The notes under the pieces were generated by a model, which was not told the origin of the DNA, searched no databases, and saw nothing but the letters and a program-made list of their open reading frames with translations. From NCBI GenBank assembly GCA_905215555.1, contig CAJMQU010000014.1, positions 27,891 through 91,890 on the forward strand: a stretch of DNA of 64,000 bases. Direction: 5' to 3'. The position numbers were made by a program, and so were the translations under genes. Source of the DNA: an uncultured bacterium. GTDB taxonomy: Bacteria; Bacteroidota; Bacteroidia; Bacteroidales; Bacteroidaceae. Shown in pieces: positions 44,874 through 53,388 of the stretch (position 1 is the stretch's first letter; every line of letters starts with the position of its first letter).

Positions 44874-46442
44874 ATGAAGAAATTCCTTTTATCCTTATGT
44901 GTGACGATGGGTATGAACTGTTTCTCACACGCTCAACAAGGTTATCAGAATCCCGTCATTCCCGGTTTCCATCCCGATCCCAGCGTTTGCCGGGTAGGTG
45001 AAGACTACTATCTGGTGAACAGCAGTTTCTGTTATTTTCCGGGTGTTCCACTGTTTCATAGTAAAGACTTGATTCATTGGGAACAGATAGGCAACTGCCT
45101 GAACCGCCCGTCGCAGGTGAAACTGACAAATGCAGGAACGTGGGGCGGTATCTACGCCCCTACCATCCGCCACCACGAAGGTGTATTCTATATGATAACC
45201 ACCAACGTCTCGGACAAAGGAAATTTCCTGGTGTATACCACCGACCCTCGCGGAGAGTGGTCTGAACCTGTATGGATAAAACAAGGGGGCATCGACCCTT
45301 CCCTCTATTTTGAAGACGGGAAGTGCTACTTGGTAAGCAATCCGGACGTAGGCATCTATCTATGTGAAATCAACCCCATGACCGGAGAACAGCTTACAGC
45401 ATCCAGACGCATCTGGAACGGCACGGGAGGGAGACACCCGGAAGGACCGCATATTTATAAAAAAGATGGCTGGTATTACCTGCTGATTTCCGAAGGTGGA
45501 ACGGAATACGGGCATAAAGTGACCATCGCCCGCAGCCACGACATAGATGGCCCGTATGAAAGCAATCCCGCCAATCCTATCCTGACGCATATAAACAAGA
45601 ACGCGCAGAACAGTCCGATACAAGGCACGGGACATGCTGACCTCGTAGAGGCTGCCAACGGTTCGTGGTGGGTGGTATGCCTCGCATTCCGTCCGCAGAC
45701 AGGAAGCCACCATTTGCTGGGACGTGAAACGTTCCTTGCCCCCGTTCGTTGGGATAAGGATGCCTGGCCTGTGGTGAATGGAGATGGAACGATGGCGATT
45801 CAGATGGATGTGCCCACTCTGCCGCAATATCCAGTTTCTCCCAAGCCTGTACGAACTACATTCGCAAACGGAAAGTTAGGACCGGAATGGATCTATCTCC
45901 GCAATCCGAAAACAGAGAATTACAGTTGCAGTCCGCAAGGTATGCTCCGGCTGAAGATGACTCCGGTCAGTCTGAACAGTATGGACAGTCCGACGTTCGT
46001 AGGCCGCAGACAGCAGCATATTGATTTCACAGCAAGTACTTCGGTAGAATTACAGAAAGTCCGTCCGCAGGATGAAGCGGGGCTGACGGTATTCATGGAG
46101 AATCATTCGCATTACGATTTGTCAGTCAGGCAGGATGCTGACAAGAAGCAATCGGTAATCCTCCGTTATCGGTTAGGGGAACTGACTCATGTAGAAAAAG
46201 AAATCAGCATCCCTGAAGGTAAAGTGCAACTTCGGGTAAAGGGTAATAACGATATTTATTCATTTGAGTACGCCACGGACGGAACGAATTTCCGGGAACT
46301 TGGCAGGATGAATACCCGGTATATCAGTACGGAAACAGCAGGCGGATTTACAGGGATCATCTTAGGAATGTATGCCGTGTCCGGTTCCGCTTCATCAAAG
46401 GGGTATGCGGAGTTCGGGTATTTTGAGTATCAAGGGGAATAA
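44874..46442 (+). CDS. GH43 alpha-L-arabinofuranosidase/beta-xylosidase (PUL 2)
   Basis: The protein is 522 residues with a signal peptide ending CFSHAQQ. The five-bladed propeller carries the catalytic base Asp in PGFHPDPSVCR, the pKa-modulating Asp in GGIDPSLYFE and the acid Glu in GGRHPEGPHIYKK. Residues about 325-520 form the C-terminal beta-sandwich typical of two-domain GH43 enzymes. In xyloglucan loci such enzymes remove arabinofuranosyl groups from solanaceous-type side chains. It is the only PUL 2 enzyme gene on the plus strand, driven by its own promoter opposite GH5. Confidence 0.9.
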   Translation: MKKFLLSLCVTMGMNCFSHAQQGYQNPVIPGFHPDPSVCRVGEDYYLVNSSFCYFPGVPLFHSKDLIHWEQIGNCLNRPSQVKLTNAGTWGGIYAPTIRHHEGVFYMITTNVSDKGNFLVYTTDPRGEWSEPVWIKQGGIDPSLYFEDGKCYLVSNPDVGIYLCEINPMTGEQLTASRRIWNGTGGRHPEGPHIYKKDGWYYLLISEGGTEYGHKVTIARSHDIDGPYESNPANPILTHINKNAQNSPIQGTGHADLVEAANGSWWVVCLAFRPQTGSHHLLGRETFLAPVRWDKDAWPVVNGDGTMAIQMDVPTLPQYPVSPKPVRTTFANGKLGPEWIYLRNPKTENYSCSPQGMLRLKMTPVSLNSMDSPTFVGRRQQHIDFTASTSVELQKVRPQDEAGLTVFMENHSHYDLSVRQDADKKQSVILRYRLGELTHVEKEISIPEGKVQLRVKGNNDIYSFEYATDGTNFRELGRMNTRYISTETAGGFTGIILGMYAVSGSASSKGYAEFGYFEYQGE

Positions 46443-46518
46443 AAGCAGAAGAGTCCATAGGAAAATGTGATTTCCCTTGCATAAGTTTCTTATTATAAGT
46501 ACGAATGTATCCGGTTAG

Positions 46519-47235
46519 CTAAAGTCGTTTCTTCTTGTTTAGTCCAAACTTTAATCGCATTTTCAGTGCACATTGGTGATCGCATTTCCCTCTGGCACCT
46601 CCCTTCCACATCCAACGGGCAGAGTATTCTGCACCGAATCCTAATTGAAAAATGATATAATAATAGACCTGAACATCAACTCCCGCAGCAAAACGGGTGA
46701 AAGAAAAGTTCTCTTCGCCGTAATAGTCATATTTTTCACTATCAGTCAGTTCATCTTCTGAAAAATCTCCTCCTCTATAAATATATTTCCACTCATTCCA
46801 TCCAAGTGTGGGTCCGATACCCACTGCAAAATGCTTCCAATAAGAAGTATGCAACAAATTTATATTGTAATATCGAGCATCACGTCCCCATTCCGAAGGT
46901 TCCATAGACAAAACATAACCAGTTAGACCAACTTCAGCAGTCAGAGACAAAGTCCGGTTCCGGCAGTAGGCATATTCGAATCCGGCACCAGTCCCCAATA
47001 TTGCCGTAGAAGAGCGATTTCTATTTTCGAGTGAAGGGATATAGTTCCACTGAGTACAAACTATATTATTAATAAAAATCAAACTCCACCGACCTTGCGG
47101 CACATCAAGATTCCGAAATCGTTCCGGCTGATTCTGAGCCATACCGTTTTCTAAGGAAAGTAGGGAACAAAAAATAATACCCGCAAGAAAATGGATTTCA
47201 CACTTAAGTAAGTTGTGTATCATTCTGTATTTCAT
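46519..47235 (-). CDS. Putative outer-membrane beta-barrel protein, unrecognised family
   Basis: The ATG at 47235 is preferred to the upstream frame because it starts a plausible signal sequence (FLAGIIFCSLLSLENGMAQ). The product is 238 residues. Alternating aromatic/hydrophobic strands (GAGFEYAYCRN, LTAEVGLTGYVL, FAVGIGPTLGW, YYYIIFQLGFGAEYSARW) suggest an 8-stranded barrel. The C-terminus is basic (KFGLNKKKRL) and lacks the usual terminal aromatic residue. No specific function can be given. It sits between PUL 2 halves, convergent with GH43. Confidence 0.6.
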   Translation of the reverse strand: MKYRMIHNLLKCEIHFLAGIIFCSLLSLENGMAQNQPERFRNLDVPQGRWSLIFINNIVCTQWNYIPSLENRNRSSTAILGTGAGFEYAYCRNRTLSLTAEVGLTGYVLSMEPSEWGRDARYYNINLLHTSYWKHFAVGIGPTLGWNEWKYIYRGGDFSEDELTDSEKYDYYGEENFSFTRFAAGVDVQVYYYIIFQLGFGAEYSARWMWKGGARGKCDHQCALKMRLKFGLNKKKRL

Positions 47236-47328
47236 AGTAATTCGTTTTAAATGAATAAAATTAGTACATAGCAAAAACCATTAATTGTCGCATTCATTGC
47301 ATTTTCCATAGTCTTTATATTTTATTAG

Positions 47329-47359
47329 CAAATATATGAAAGATTACTTTACCATCATA
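47329..47359 (-). promoter_or_regulatory. Promoter of the barrel-protein gene
   Basis: Minus-strand TATG-N19-TATATTTG, one mismatch in the -33 box. Leader to the 47235 start is about 87 nt. Confidence 0.5.
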
Positions 47360-47486
47360 CATTATCTATTTTTTTCCTGCCTAAAAGATAACACTGCCTC
47401 CAGACGCAATATGAAGAATACTCAATTATCCTACCGTAAAGTGAAGTTACTTTTTTTGTTTCCAGTCTTTCAGCTTCCGTCCAACG

Positions 47487-47582
47487 CCCTACTCATGGGA
47501 CTTTCGGCTGAAAGTTCTTCCTGAAACTCTCTTTTTCAGGGTTCAGCGCGGGAACTTTCAGCCGAAAGTCCCATGAATAGGG
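47487..47582. repeat. Large nested inverted repeat (31-bp arms)
   Basis: Arms 47487-47517 and 47552-47582 are complementary with a single mismatch. The 34-nt spacer contains a second 7-bp inverted repeat (CCTGAAA/TTTCAGG). Outside the arms the pair TTTCAGCTT/AAGCTGAAA continues the symmetry imperfectly. It lies in a roughly 700-bp non-coding stretch (47360-48062) between divergent genes. Confidence 0.85.
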
Positions 47583-47720
47583 TGTTTGCGAACAAACTGA
47601 AAAGCTGAAACTAAAGAAACAACCATTTAGGGTTTAGGGAAGTTGGATGGTGAACGCTCACCACTCAAACAATAAAATCCCGGGAACCTACCCCTTCACT
47701 ATCCAAAATAACATTACTTA

Positions 47721-47755
47721 TTCCGGATGATAACATTGCTTGTTATCATCCGGAA
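47721..47755. repeat. Perfect 15-bp inverted repeat, 5-nt loop
   Basis: Arms 47721-47735 and 47741-47755 pair exactly; the loop is TTGCT. No T-run adjoins it, so a protein-binding or RNA-structure role is as likely as termination. Confidence 0.8.
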
Positions 47756-47855
47756 CATTACTTGTTACGAGGCATAACTATATATGTTATCAAGTGTGTG
47801 TGAAGGCTATAAAATCGAGGAAAGACTAAAAGACAGCGGATTACATATCCGGGAA

Positions 47856-47965
47856 GGATATATATATCGTACACGCAGGATATATATACCGTATACGCAG
47901 GACATTAAGCTCCTACACGCAGGAAGTTAATATCCAACATGCAGGATATATATATCGTTCGTGCA
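47856..47965. repeat. Five degenerate 22-bp tandem repeats
   Basis: Five consecutive 22-bp units start at 47856, 47878, 47900, 47922 and 47944. Each begins GGA and ends (T/A/C)(A/G)(C/T)GCA; units 1, 2 and 5 share the core ATATATATCG or a close variant. A sixth partial unit (GGAAGTAGG) follows at 47966. The repeats lie about 100 bp upstream of the promoter at 48063. Confidence 0.85.
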
Positions 47966-48062
47966 GGAAGTAGGTAAAACCGAAAGCAGGCAATCGCTTT
48001 CAACTATTGCGAATTTCACATAGCATTGTTTACTAGCAGTATACAAGTTTTTATTTGCTTGA

Positions 48063-48094
48063 TTTGCTCTTCCTGCATATAAATGATACATTTG
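48063..48094 (+). promoter_or_regulatory. Promoter for the small membrane protein and DUF418 gene
   Basis: TTTG-N20-TACATTTG matches the consensus perfectly. The expected start is near 48101. Confidence 0.75.
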
Positions 48095-48163
48095 CATCAT
48101 TTATAAAACAACAAACAATAGCAATTCTCTTTGCTGACAAAAAGGAAGAAATGTCTGCTATAT

Positions 48164-48364
48164 ATGAATCAGCATCGCATCAGCCGACTTTTTCTGCCGG
48201 CCAAGGAACAATATCTACAATTGATAAAAGAGCTGCCCGATGTTATCCAACAAGCTAAGTGCTACCGGTTCCCCCTGGGCATCATACTGCTGCTTAGCCT
48301 GCTGTCCTACTATCGTTTTGAAAAGCCGATGAACAAACTAATAAAAAGAATACTAAACAATTAA
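48164..48364 (+). CDS. Small basic protein with one membrane helix (hypothetical)
   Basis: This 66-residue frame begins at the first ATG in frame, 63 nt after the predicted transcription start, and ends 4 bp before the DUF418 gene. The N-terminal half is amphipathic and charged (EQYLQLIKELPDVIQQAK). A short hydrophobic helix follows (GIILLLSLLSYY), then a basic tail. Codon use resembles neighbouring Bacteroides genes. It is too short to assign a family and could be a leader peptide or a partner of the DUF418 protein. Confidence 0.45.
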   Translation: MNQHRISRLFLPAKEQYLQLIKELPDVIQQAKCYRFPLGIILLLSLLSYYRFEKPMNKLIKRILNN

Positions 48365-48368
48365 TCGA

Positions 48369-49544
48369 ATGGAACAACCTTTATCGAAAACGCCTCGCAT
48401 TGAGGTAGTAGATGCCTTGAGAGGCTTTGCCGTAATGGCTATCATCCTGGTGCATAATCTGGAGCACTTCATCTTCCCCGTATATCCCACTGATTCGCCC
48501 GCTTGGCTGAATATTCTGGACCAAGGCGTGCTGAATGCCGTCTTCTCCCTGTTTGCCGGAAAAGCCTATGCCATTTTCGCCTTGCTTTTCGGATTTACCT
48601 TCTACATTCAATGCAACAATCAGAAGAAACAAGGAAAGGATTTCGGTTACCGCTTTCTGTGGCGTCTGGTACTGCTTGCAGGTTTCGCTACGCTGAATGC
48701 CGCTTTCTTTCCTGCCGGCGATGTGCTGTTGCTGTTTGTAGTAGTAGGGGTGGTTTTGTTTTTATTCCGTAACTTGAGCAACAAGATGATATTGGTGTTG
48801 GCCATTTTCTTCCTGCTGCAACCGATAGAATGGTATCATTATATAATGAGCCTGCTCAATCCGGCACACCAGCTACCCGATTTAGGAGTGGGAGCCATGT
48901 ATGCGGAAGTGGCAGAGTATACCAAAACAGGAACTTTAGGCCAATTCTTCTGGGGAAATGTTACATTAGGGCAGAAAGCCAGCTTCTTGTGGGCGGTAGG
49001 AGCCGGTCGTTTTTTGCAGACAGCGGGGCTTTTCCTGTTAGGGTTCTACATAGGCAGGAAGCAACTGTTTGTCACCAATGAGAAGAACATCCGTTTTTGG
49101 ATAACGGCGCTTATCATCGGAGCCGTAGCTTTCGCTCCGCTATATCAGTTGAAAGAATTAATTATGAAGAGCGACGCTTTAGTTCAGCAAACGGTGGGAA
49201 CGGCATTTGACATGTGGCAAAAGCTGGCGTTTACCTTTGTGCTGATAGCTTCGTTCATCCTGTTATATCAGAAGAAAGGTTTCAGTAAAGGTGTTTCCAG
49301 TCTCCGGTATTATGGAAAGATGAGTTTGACCAACTATATCACGCAGTCCATTCTGGGAGCCATTGTCTACTTCCCGTTCGGACTTTATCTGGCACCTTAC
49401 TGCGGCTATACACTGAGTCTGCTGATTGGTTTTGTCTTATTCCTGCTGCAAGTGAAATTCAGCAAATGGTGGCTGAGCAAGCACAAGCAAGGACCACTGG
49501 AGTACATCTGGCACAAGTGGACTTGGATAGGAGCAAAATCTTAA
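48369..49544 (+). CDS. DUF418 multi-pass membrane protein
   Basis: The protein is 391 residues with about eight to ten hydrophobic segments. It opens with IEVVDALRGFAVMAIILVHN, shared by DUF418/YeiB and acyltransferase-3-like membrane proteins. The C-terminal third (YYGKMSLTNYITQSILGAIV and KWWLSKHKQGPLEYIWH) is the DUF418 signature. Family function is unsettled; transport or acyl transfer in the cytoplasmic membrane has been suggested. It follows the 66-residue frame closely and converges on the PUL 2 surface-protein gene, with a shared terminator between. Confidence 0.85.
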   Translation: MEQPLSKTPRIEVVDALRGFAVMAIILVHNLEHFIFPVYPTDSPAWLNILDQGVLNAVFSLFAGKAYAIFALLFGFTFYIQCNNQKKQGKDFGYRFLWRLVLLAGFATLNAAFFPAGDVLLLFVVVGVVLFLFRNLSNKMILVLAIFFLLQPIEWYHYIMSLLNPAHQLPDLGVGAMYAEVAEYTKTGTLGQFFWGNVTLGQKASFLWAVGAGRFLQTAGLFLLGFYIGRKQLFVTNEKNIRFWITALIIGAVAFAPLYQLKELIMKSDALVQQTVGTAFDMWQKLAFTFVLIASFILLYQKKGFSKGVSSLRYYGKMSLTNYITQSILGAIVYFPFGLYLAPYCGYTLSLLIGFVLFLLQVKFSKWWLSKHKQGPLEYIWHKWTWIGAKS

Positions 49545-49550
49545 ATAAGA

Positions 49551-49582
49551 AGAGGGAGAAACGATGAATCGTTCCTCCCTCT
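49551..49582. terminator. Bidirectional terminator between DUF418 and surface-lipoprotein genes
   Basis: Fourteen-bp stem with one mismatch (49551-49564 with 49569-49582) and a TGAA loop, placed between two convergent stop codons. T-rich sequence is weak on both sides. Confidence 0.65.
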
Positions 49583-49598
49583 CTATCAAAAAGACTGC

Positions 49599-51668
49599 TT
49601 ATTCCACAACCAGTAAATGAAATACTTTACGCTGGTTACTCAAAGTCTTCAATGCAGCCGCGCCCTGTCCATTGTCCATACCCAACCATAGACCGGTCAC
49701 ATTACCCCGTGCATCGAAATCCCAGTCATACAATTCGAGGAATCCGCCTCCTTGTGGAACATTGCTGACAGGCGGTATAACTTCACCACCCTCACCTGTC
49801 TTCTCATTATTGAACTGAAGCTCAAAATTCAGCCAGCCACCGTCCACTCCGCTCATCTCAAAGAACATATCAAGCTCCTCCGGAAATTGCACCAAAGGCA
49901 TTCCATACCAGTCATCGGCTGCAAGGAAGGAGTATGTAGTAGTAGTACTTGCTCCCTGATTGTTCACGAATATCAGTGAGCCATCACTTCCAAAAGTCAG
50001 CCTGAACTTATCCACATTCGCAATATTAGCGGCAGAGTAAGTCCAATTGGTCCAATCGGGCAAAGTGGAAGTAGCATAGTTGGCTTTCATACCATCAGTA
50101 ATGTTATCATAGACCCAATTATTGGCCCATGTACATATGATGTGTTCATAATCCAGCCTGTAGGTACGTGTACTGCCACCTGTCAGCCTTTTCTTAATAG
50201 TTTCATTCTTGTCCTCAGTGCCACCTGCACCAACAGCCGTAGGGTTAAAATGATAAGCTATATATTCCGTATCCGGTTTATCAGGATTAGGAATACCCAA
50301 CCACATGCCCGACAGATTGCCTTCATTATCCTTCTCGATACTCAAGATGCGCAAAGTGTTCGCATCACTTGCACGGAAAGCCATCCAGCCTACAACAGTC
50401 ACAGTAGGTACCGTACCGCTAAAAGAATAAATACCTTTATCATCCAGCGTATAGGACATTTCTGTTTCACTACCATCAGGAGTTACAAAAGTGGCCTTCA
50501 TTTCTTTACTGTCCAGTGTCATTGCAAAGCCTTCGTATACCGCCGGGTCAAGAATTCCCAGCCAATCAGGATAATCAGACGGAGAAGTCCACCCATTGAG
50601 CAATTTACCACTTTGCGATGCCCAATCCACAGGATTCATTTTAGATAATGTCCATTTGATGGTGGTGGACGTGACAACGCTCACAGTTTCCGAAACATCA
50701 TCTTTCCAACCATCCGGCAGTTGCGGTTCCGATGGTTCGGGCTCTTCCGGTTCGGGCACATAGCTATCAGCATATTCTTTGGAAACAAAATTCCAACAAT
50801 AGATACATCTGCCTTCACCGGACAATGCCTCGTCACGATAGTTTGCAATCATCAACTGGTTCTCTGTAAGTACCAGAATCTGGAAGCCATTTCTGAAGTC
50901 CACAGCCTTGCCATCTGCCCAAGCACCATGCACGAAATCCACATCAATGGCTGACATTGTATGATCATCCGTATTCATACTGAACATACCTTCAGTTACC
51001 GTCTCCTGTCCGTCGGTAAAACGATGGACGGTCAGTCCTGCTTTTCCCTCAAGCGAGAAAGTCATATAGGAGTTCAGATCATCTTCTGTGATGCCTACAT
51101 CACCATTACCGGGTTCCCACCAGGTTTTATCCTTGGCATACCAATTGTTCTTTCCGGCATCGGTAATCATATCAAGATAAGTCGCAGTCGGGTCGAAACA
51201 CGAATAGAAGCCTTGTTTCATCCCATAATTACCCGTATCAGGCACCCAAGTCTTCGAATTTCCGGCACCCCCTGCCAGAAAGTCCCACATCTCACCTGTC
51301 ACGAAATCAGCGCAAAAATCCTCCACAGTAAAAGTTGCCGGTTCGCCATATACAGCCCCGCCTCGGGTTTCTACTCCGAACTTCACGGTGTATGTGCCGT
51401 CAAAGGCCATTTTCAAAGTAATCTTCTGTTCCTGACTGCGTCCCATCGGGTGTTCCCAAAGAGGAGTGTACTTGCTGCCCATCTTGCTTTCCAGGTAGAC
51501 AATGTTAGGATTGGTGGCATCATGGGTGATTGTATAGGCAATTCCTTCTGCCAGGTCGTCCGCTGTAACATCGGGCATTTCCAACTCGTTGCTATCCGGT
51601 GTACAGGCAACAAACATCAGCACCAACACCACCAACGAAGCATATATCTTATAAAATATCTTTTTCAT
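49599..51668 (-). CDS. PUL 2 surface glycan-binding lipoprotein (SusE-position)
   Basis: The protein is 689 residues with a lipobox (LMFVAC). An N-terminal Ig-like/PKD-type region (about 30-115) precedes repeated beta-rich modules around 120-300, 320-490 and 500-689, each with a WxxGxxNPxxxD-like or WLGMxN/WLGIPN element (for example GMWLGIPNPDKPD and GLWLGMDNGQGAA). A Pro/Glu linker (PEPEEPEPSEPQLP) separates modules one and two. Such proteins sit after SusD and bind the polymer at the surface. It has no close match I can name. The many exposed Trp residues are consistent with glycan binding. It is 22 bp downstream of susD. Confidence 0.72.
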   Translation of the reverse strand: MKKIFYKIYASLVVLVLMFVACTPDSNELEMPDVTADDLAEGIAYTITHDATNPNIVYLESKMGSKYTPLWEHPMGRSQEQKITLKMAFDGTYTVKFGVETRGGAVYGEPATFTVEDFCADFVTGEMWDFLAGGAGNSKTWVPDTGNYGMKQGFYSCFDPTATYLDMITDAGKNNWYAKDKTWWEPGNGDVGITEDDLNSYMTFSLEGKAGLTVHRFTDGQETVTEGMFSMNTDDHTMSAIDVDFVHGAWADGKAVDFRNGFQILVLTENQLMIANYRDEALSGEGRCIYCWNFVSKEYADSYVPEPEEPEPSEPQLPDGWKDDVSETVSVVTSTTIKWTLSKMNPVDWASQSGKLLNGWTSPSDYPDWLGILDPAVYEGFAMTLDSKEMKATFVTPDGSETEMSYTLDDKGIYSFSGTVPTVTVVGWMAFRASDANTLRILSIEKDNEGNLSGMWLGIPNPDKPDTEYIAYHFNPTAVGAGGTEDKNETIKKRLTGGSTRTYRLDYEHIICTWANNWVYDNITDGMKANYATSTLPDWTNWTYSAANIANVDKFRLTFGSDGSLIFVNNQGASTTTTYSFLAADDWYGMPLVQFPEELDMFFEMSGVDGGWLNFELQFNNEKTGEGGEVIPPVSNVPQGGGFLELYDWDFDARGNVTGLWLGMDNGQGAAALKTLSNQRKVFHLLVVE

Positions 51669-51690
51669 GATTCTTTAGTTTTAATAGTTA

Positions 51691-53364
51691 TCACCAACCG
51701 GCATTTTGTTTCAAAAGTCCATTAGAGAGAGTTATCTGGTTCTGAGGAATCTGCATCAGTCCGCGCTTATCCTTTATATTAGCAGCATCGATGGTGACGC
51801 TTTCCTCCTGATTACCAGACAATACAGTCAGGTTACTTTCTGCAATTTCACTAGCTGCATAATCTACTCCTTGGCGGAGCAAATCCCAATAGCGGATACC
51901 TTCGAAAGCAAATTCAAGCATACGTTCTTTCATGATGTTTTCTTTGGTAGGAGCCACGCCCGTAGATACTTTCGCACGACTACGCACTTCATCCAGACAA
52001 TCCTGCGCTGTCTTCGTAGGTGTTCCGCCCAGTTCTGCCGCCATCAGCAGGACGTCGGCATAACGGAGCACGATATAAGGCTGGTACTGTTTCTCCTGCA
52101 CCGCACTGGTCGATGTTTGTTCCGGAACGGAAGAAACACCGTTATAATAGCAAGTCGGGGTATACTTCTTGATGGCATAGCCGGTATATTCACGCTGATC
52201 TCTCAGGTATTCATCAAAACCAGTTTTGGCTGCAATGCCTTCTCCGGCTATGTCGATGATAGAAGCCGAACGACGGGCATCATCCGCTGAATAAGCATTC
52301 CAGATTTTAGGATGCACAGTGCAGCAGCCCCAGCCGTAAGCATAAGGAGAGTACCAGAATTTGCGGAGTCCCAACATTACCAGCCAGCGGTTACCGTCTA
52401 CATCACCACCCGTATTATAACGGTCATCCGTATAGTTGAACTTCATTTGCAGGATGACTTCATCATTGATTTCCTTATAAGTGGTCTTTTCCGCATCCCA
52501 AGCCTCGGCAGCCGATTGGGAAACGCTGGATGCAGCCGGCCACAAATCCTTGAAATCCGCCAGCAACTTATACTCTTTTGATGTTATGATATCATCCAGA
52601 TAACCCACCACTTCGTCTTTGGTTACGTTGGCTAAGTCTTTACCATAATATCCGGTATAGAACAGATATACACGGGCCATCAAAGCCTCAGCGGCATACT
52701 TAGTGATACGTCCGTCATTAGCAGAGGCTTCTGCTTTCGGGTATGCATTGGCCGGAATATGTTCAATAGCGTATTTCAGATCCTCAACGATAGTAGCATA
52801 TACGGCATCAGGGTCCGACTGCGGAACATTCTGGTCCGTCGGTTCCGTCAATAACGGAATGTTCTCCCACAGACGTACCATATCGAAGTAGCAGAGGGCA
52901 CGAATCACGCGACATTGGCCTATCAGCCGTCCCTGTGCAGTTTCGTCGCCTACCCATTCAAACTGTCCCATAGCTTCATATTTCAGAATCTCATTGCAGC
53001 GATAAATGGCTCTATAGTAAGAATCCCAACTCGTTTCAAGCAAACTCGTACCGGCAGAATAACGTCCTATATCAAAACGGTCAACCACCTGATAGTTGGG
53101 TGCATCCGTAACACCCGTTCCTGCAAGGCATTCATCAGCCATCAGCTCCGAACAAATATAGAATCCCCAGGTATCATCCGAGGTCGTACGTTTCCAGGCA
53201 TTATAGCAGCCGATCAGGGCGAGCTCCGCATCATCTTTGCTCTTATAGAAGTTTCCGGTGTTAGATGAGGTCTTAGATTCCACATCCAAAAAGCTTTCCG
53301 CACATGAAGCCAATGTAAGTCCTCCAAGTGCCAATGCTATTATATTCAATTTGAACTTATTCAT
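51691..53364 (-). CDS. SusD/RagB-family outer-membrane lipoprotein (PUL 2)
   Basis: The protein is 557 residues with lipobox LASC. The N-terminal helices contain GQCRVIRALCYFDMVRLWE, the usual SusD RAxxYFxLVRLYG-type motif, and the C-terminal half has YIVLRYADVLLMAAEL and RMLEFAFEGIRYWDLLRQG. It pairs with the SusC gene 24 bp upstream. It would capture xyloglucan oligosaccharides at the surface and deliver them to SusC. Confidence 0.95.
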   Translation of the reverse strand: MNKFKLNIIALALGGLTLASCAESFLDVESKTSSNTGNFYKSKDDAELALIGCYNAWKRTTSDDTWGFYICSELMADECLAGTGVTDAPNYQVVDRFDIGRYSAGTSLLETSWDSYYRAIYRCNEILKYEAMGQFEWVGDETAQGRLIGQCRVIRALCYFDMVRLWENIPLLTEPTDQNVPQSDPDAVYATIVEDLKYAIEHIPANAYPKAEASANDGRITKYAAEALMARVYLFYTGYYGKDLANVTKDEVVGYLDDIITSKEYKLLADFKDLWPAASSVSQSAAEAWDAEKTTYKEINDEVILQMKFNYTDDRYNTGGDVDGNRWLVMLGLRKFWYSPYAYGWGCCTVHPKIWNAYSADDARRSASIIDIAGEGIAAKTGFDEYLRDQREYTGYAIKKYTPTCYYNGVSSVPEQTSTSAVQEKQYQPYIVLRYADVLLMAAELGGTPTKTAQDCLDEVRSRAKVSTGVAPTKENIMKERMLEFAFEGIRYWDLLRQGVDYAASEIAESNLTVLSGNQEESVTIDAANIKDKRGLMQIPQNQITLSNGLLKQNAGW

Positions 53365-53388
53365 AGTTTATTCCTTTTAATGTTATCA

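Noticed and set aside
47856..47965. 22-bp repeats considered as a CRISPR array
   Set aside because: Units are directly tandem with no unique spacers, are degenerate, and no cas gene is present.
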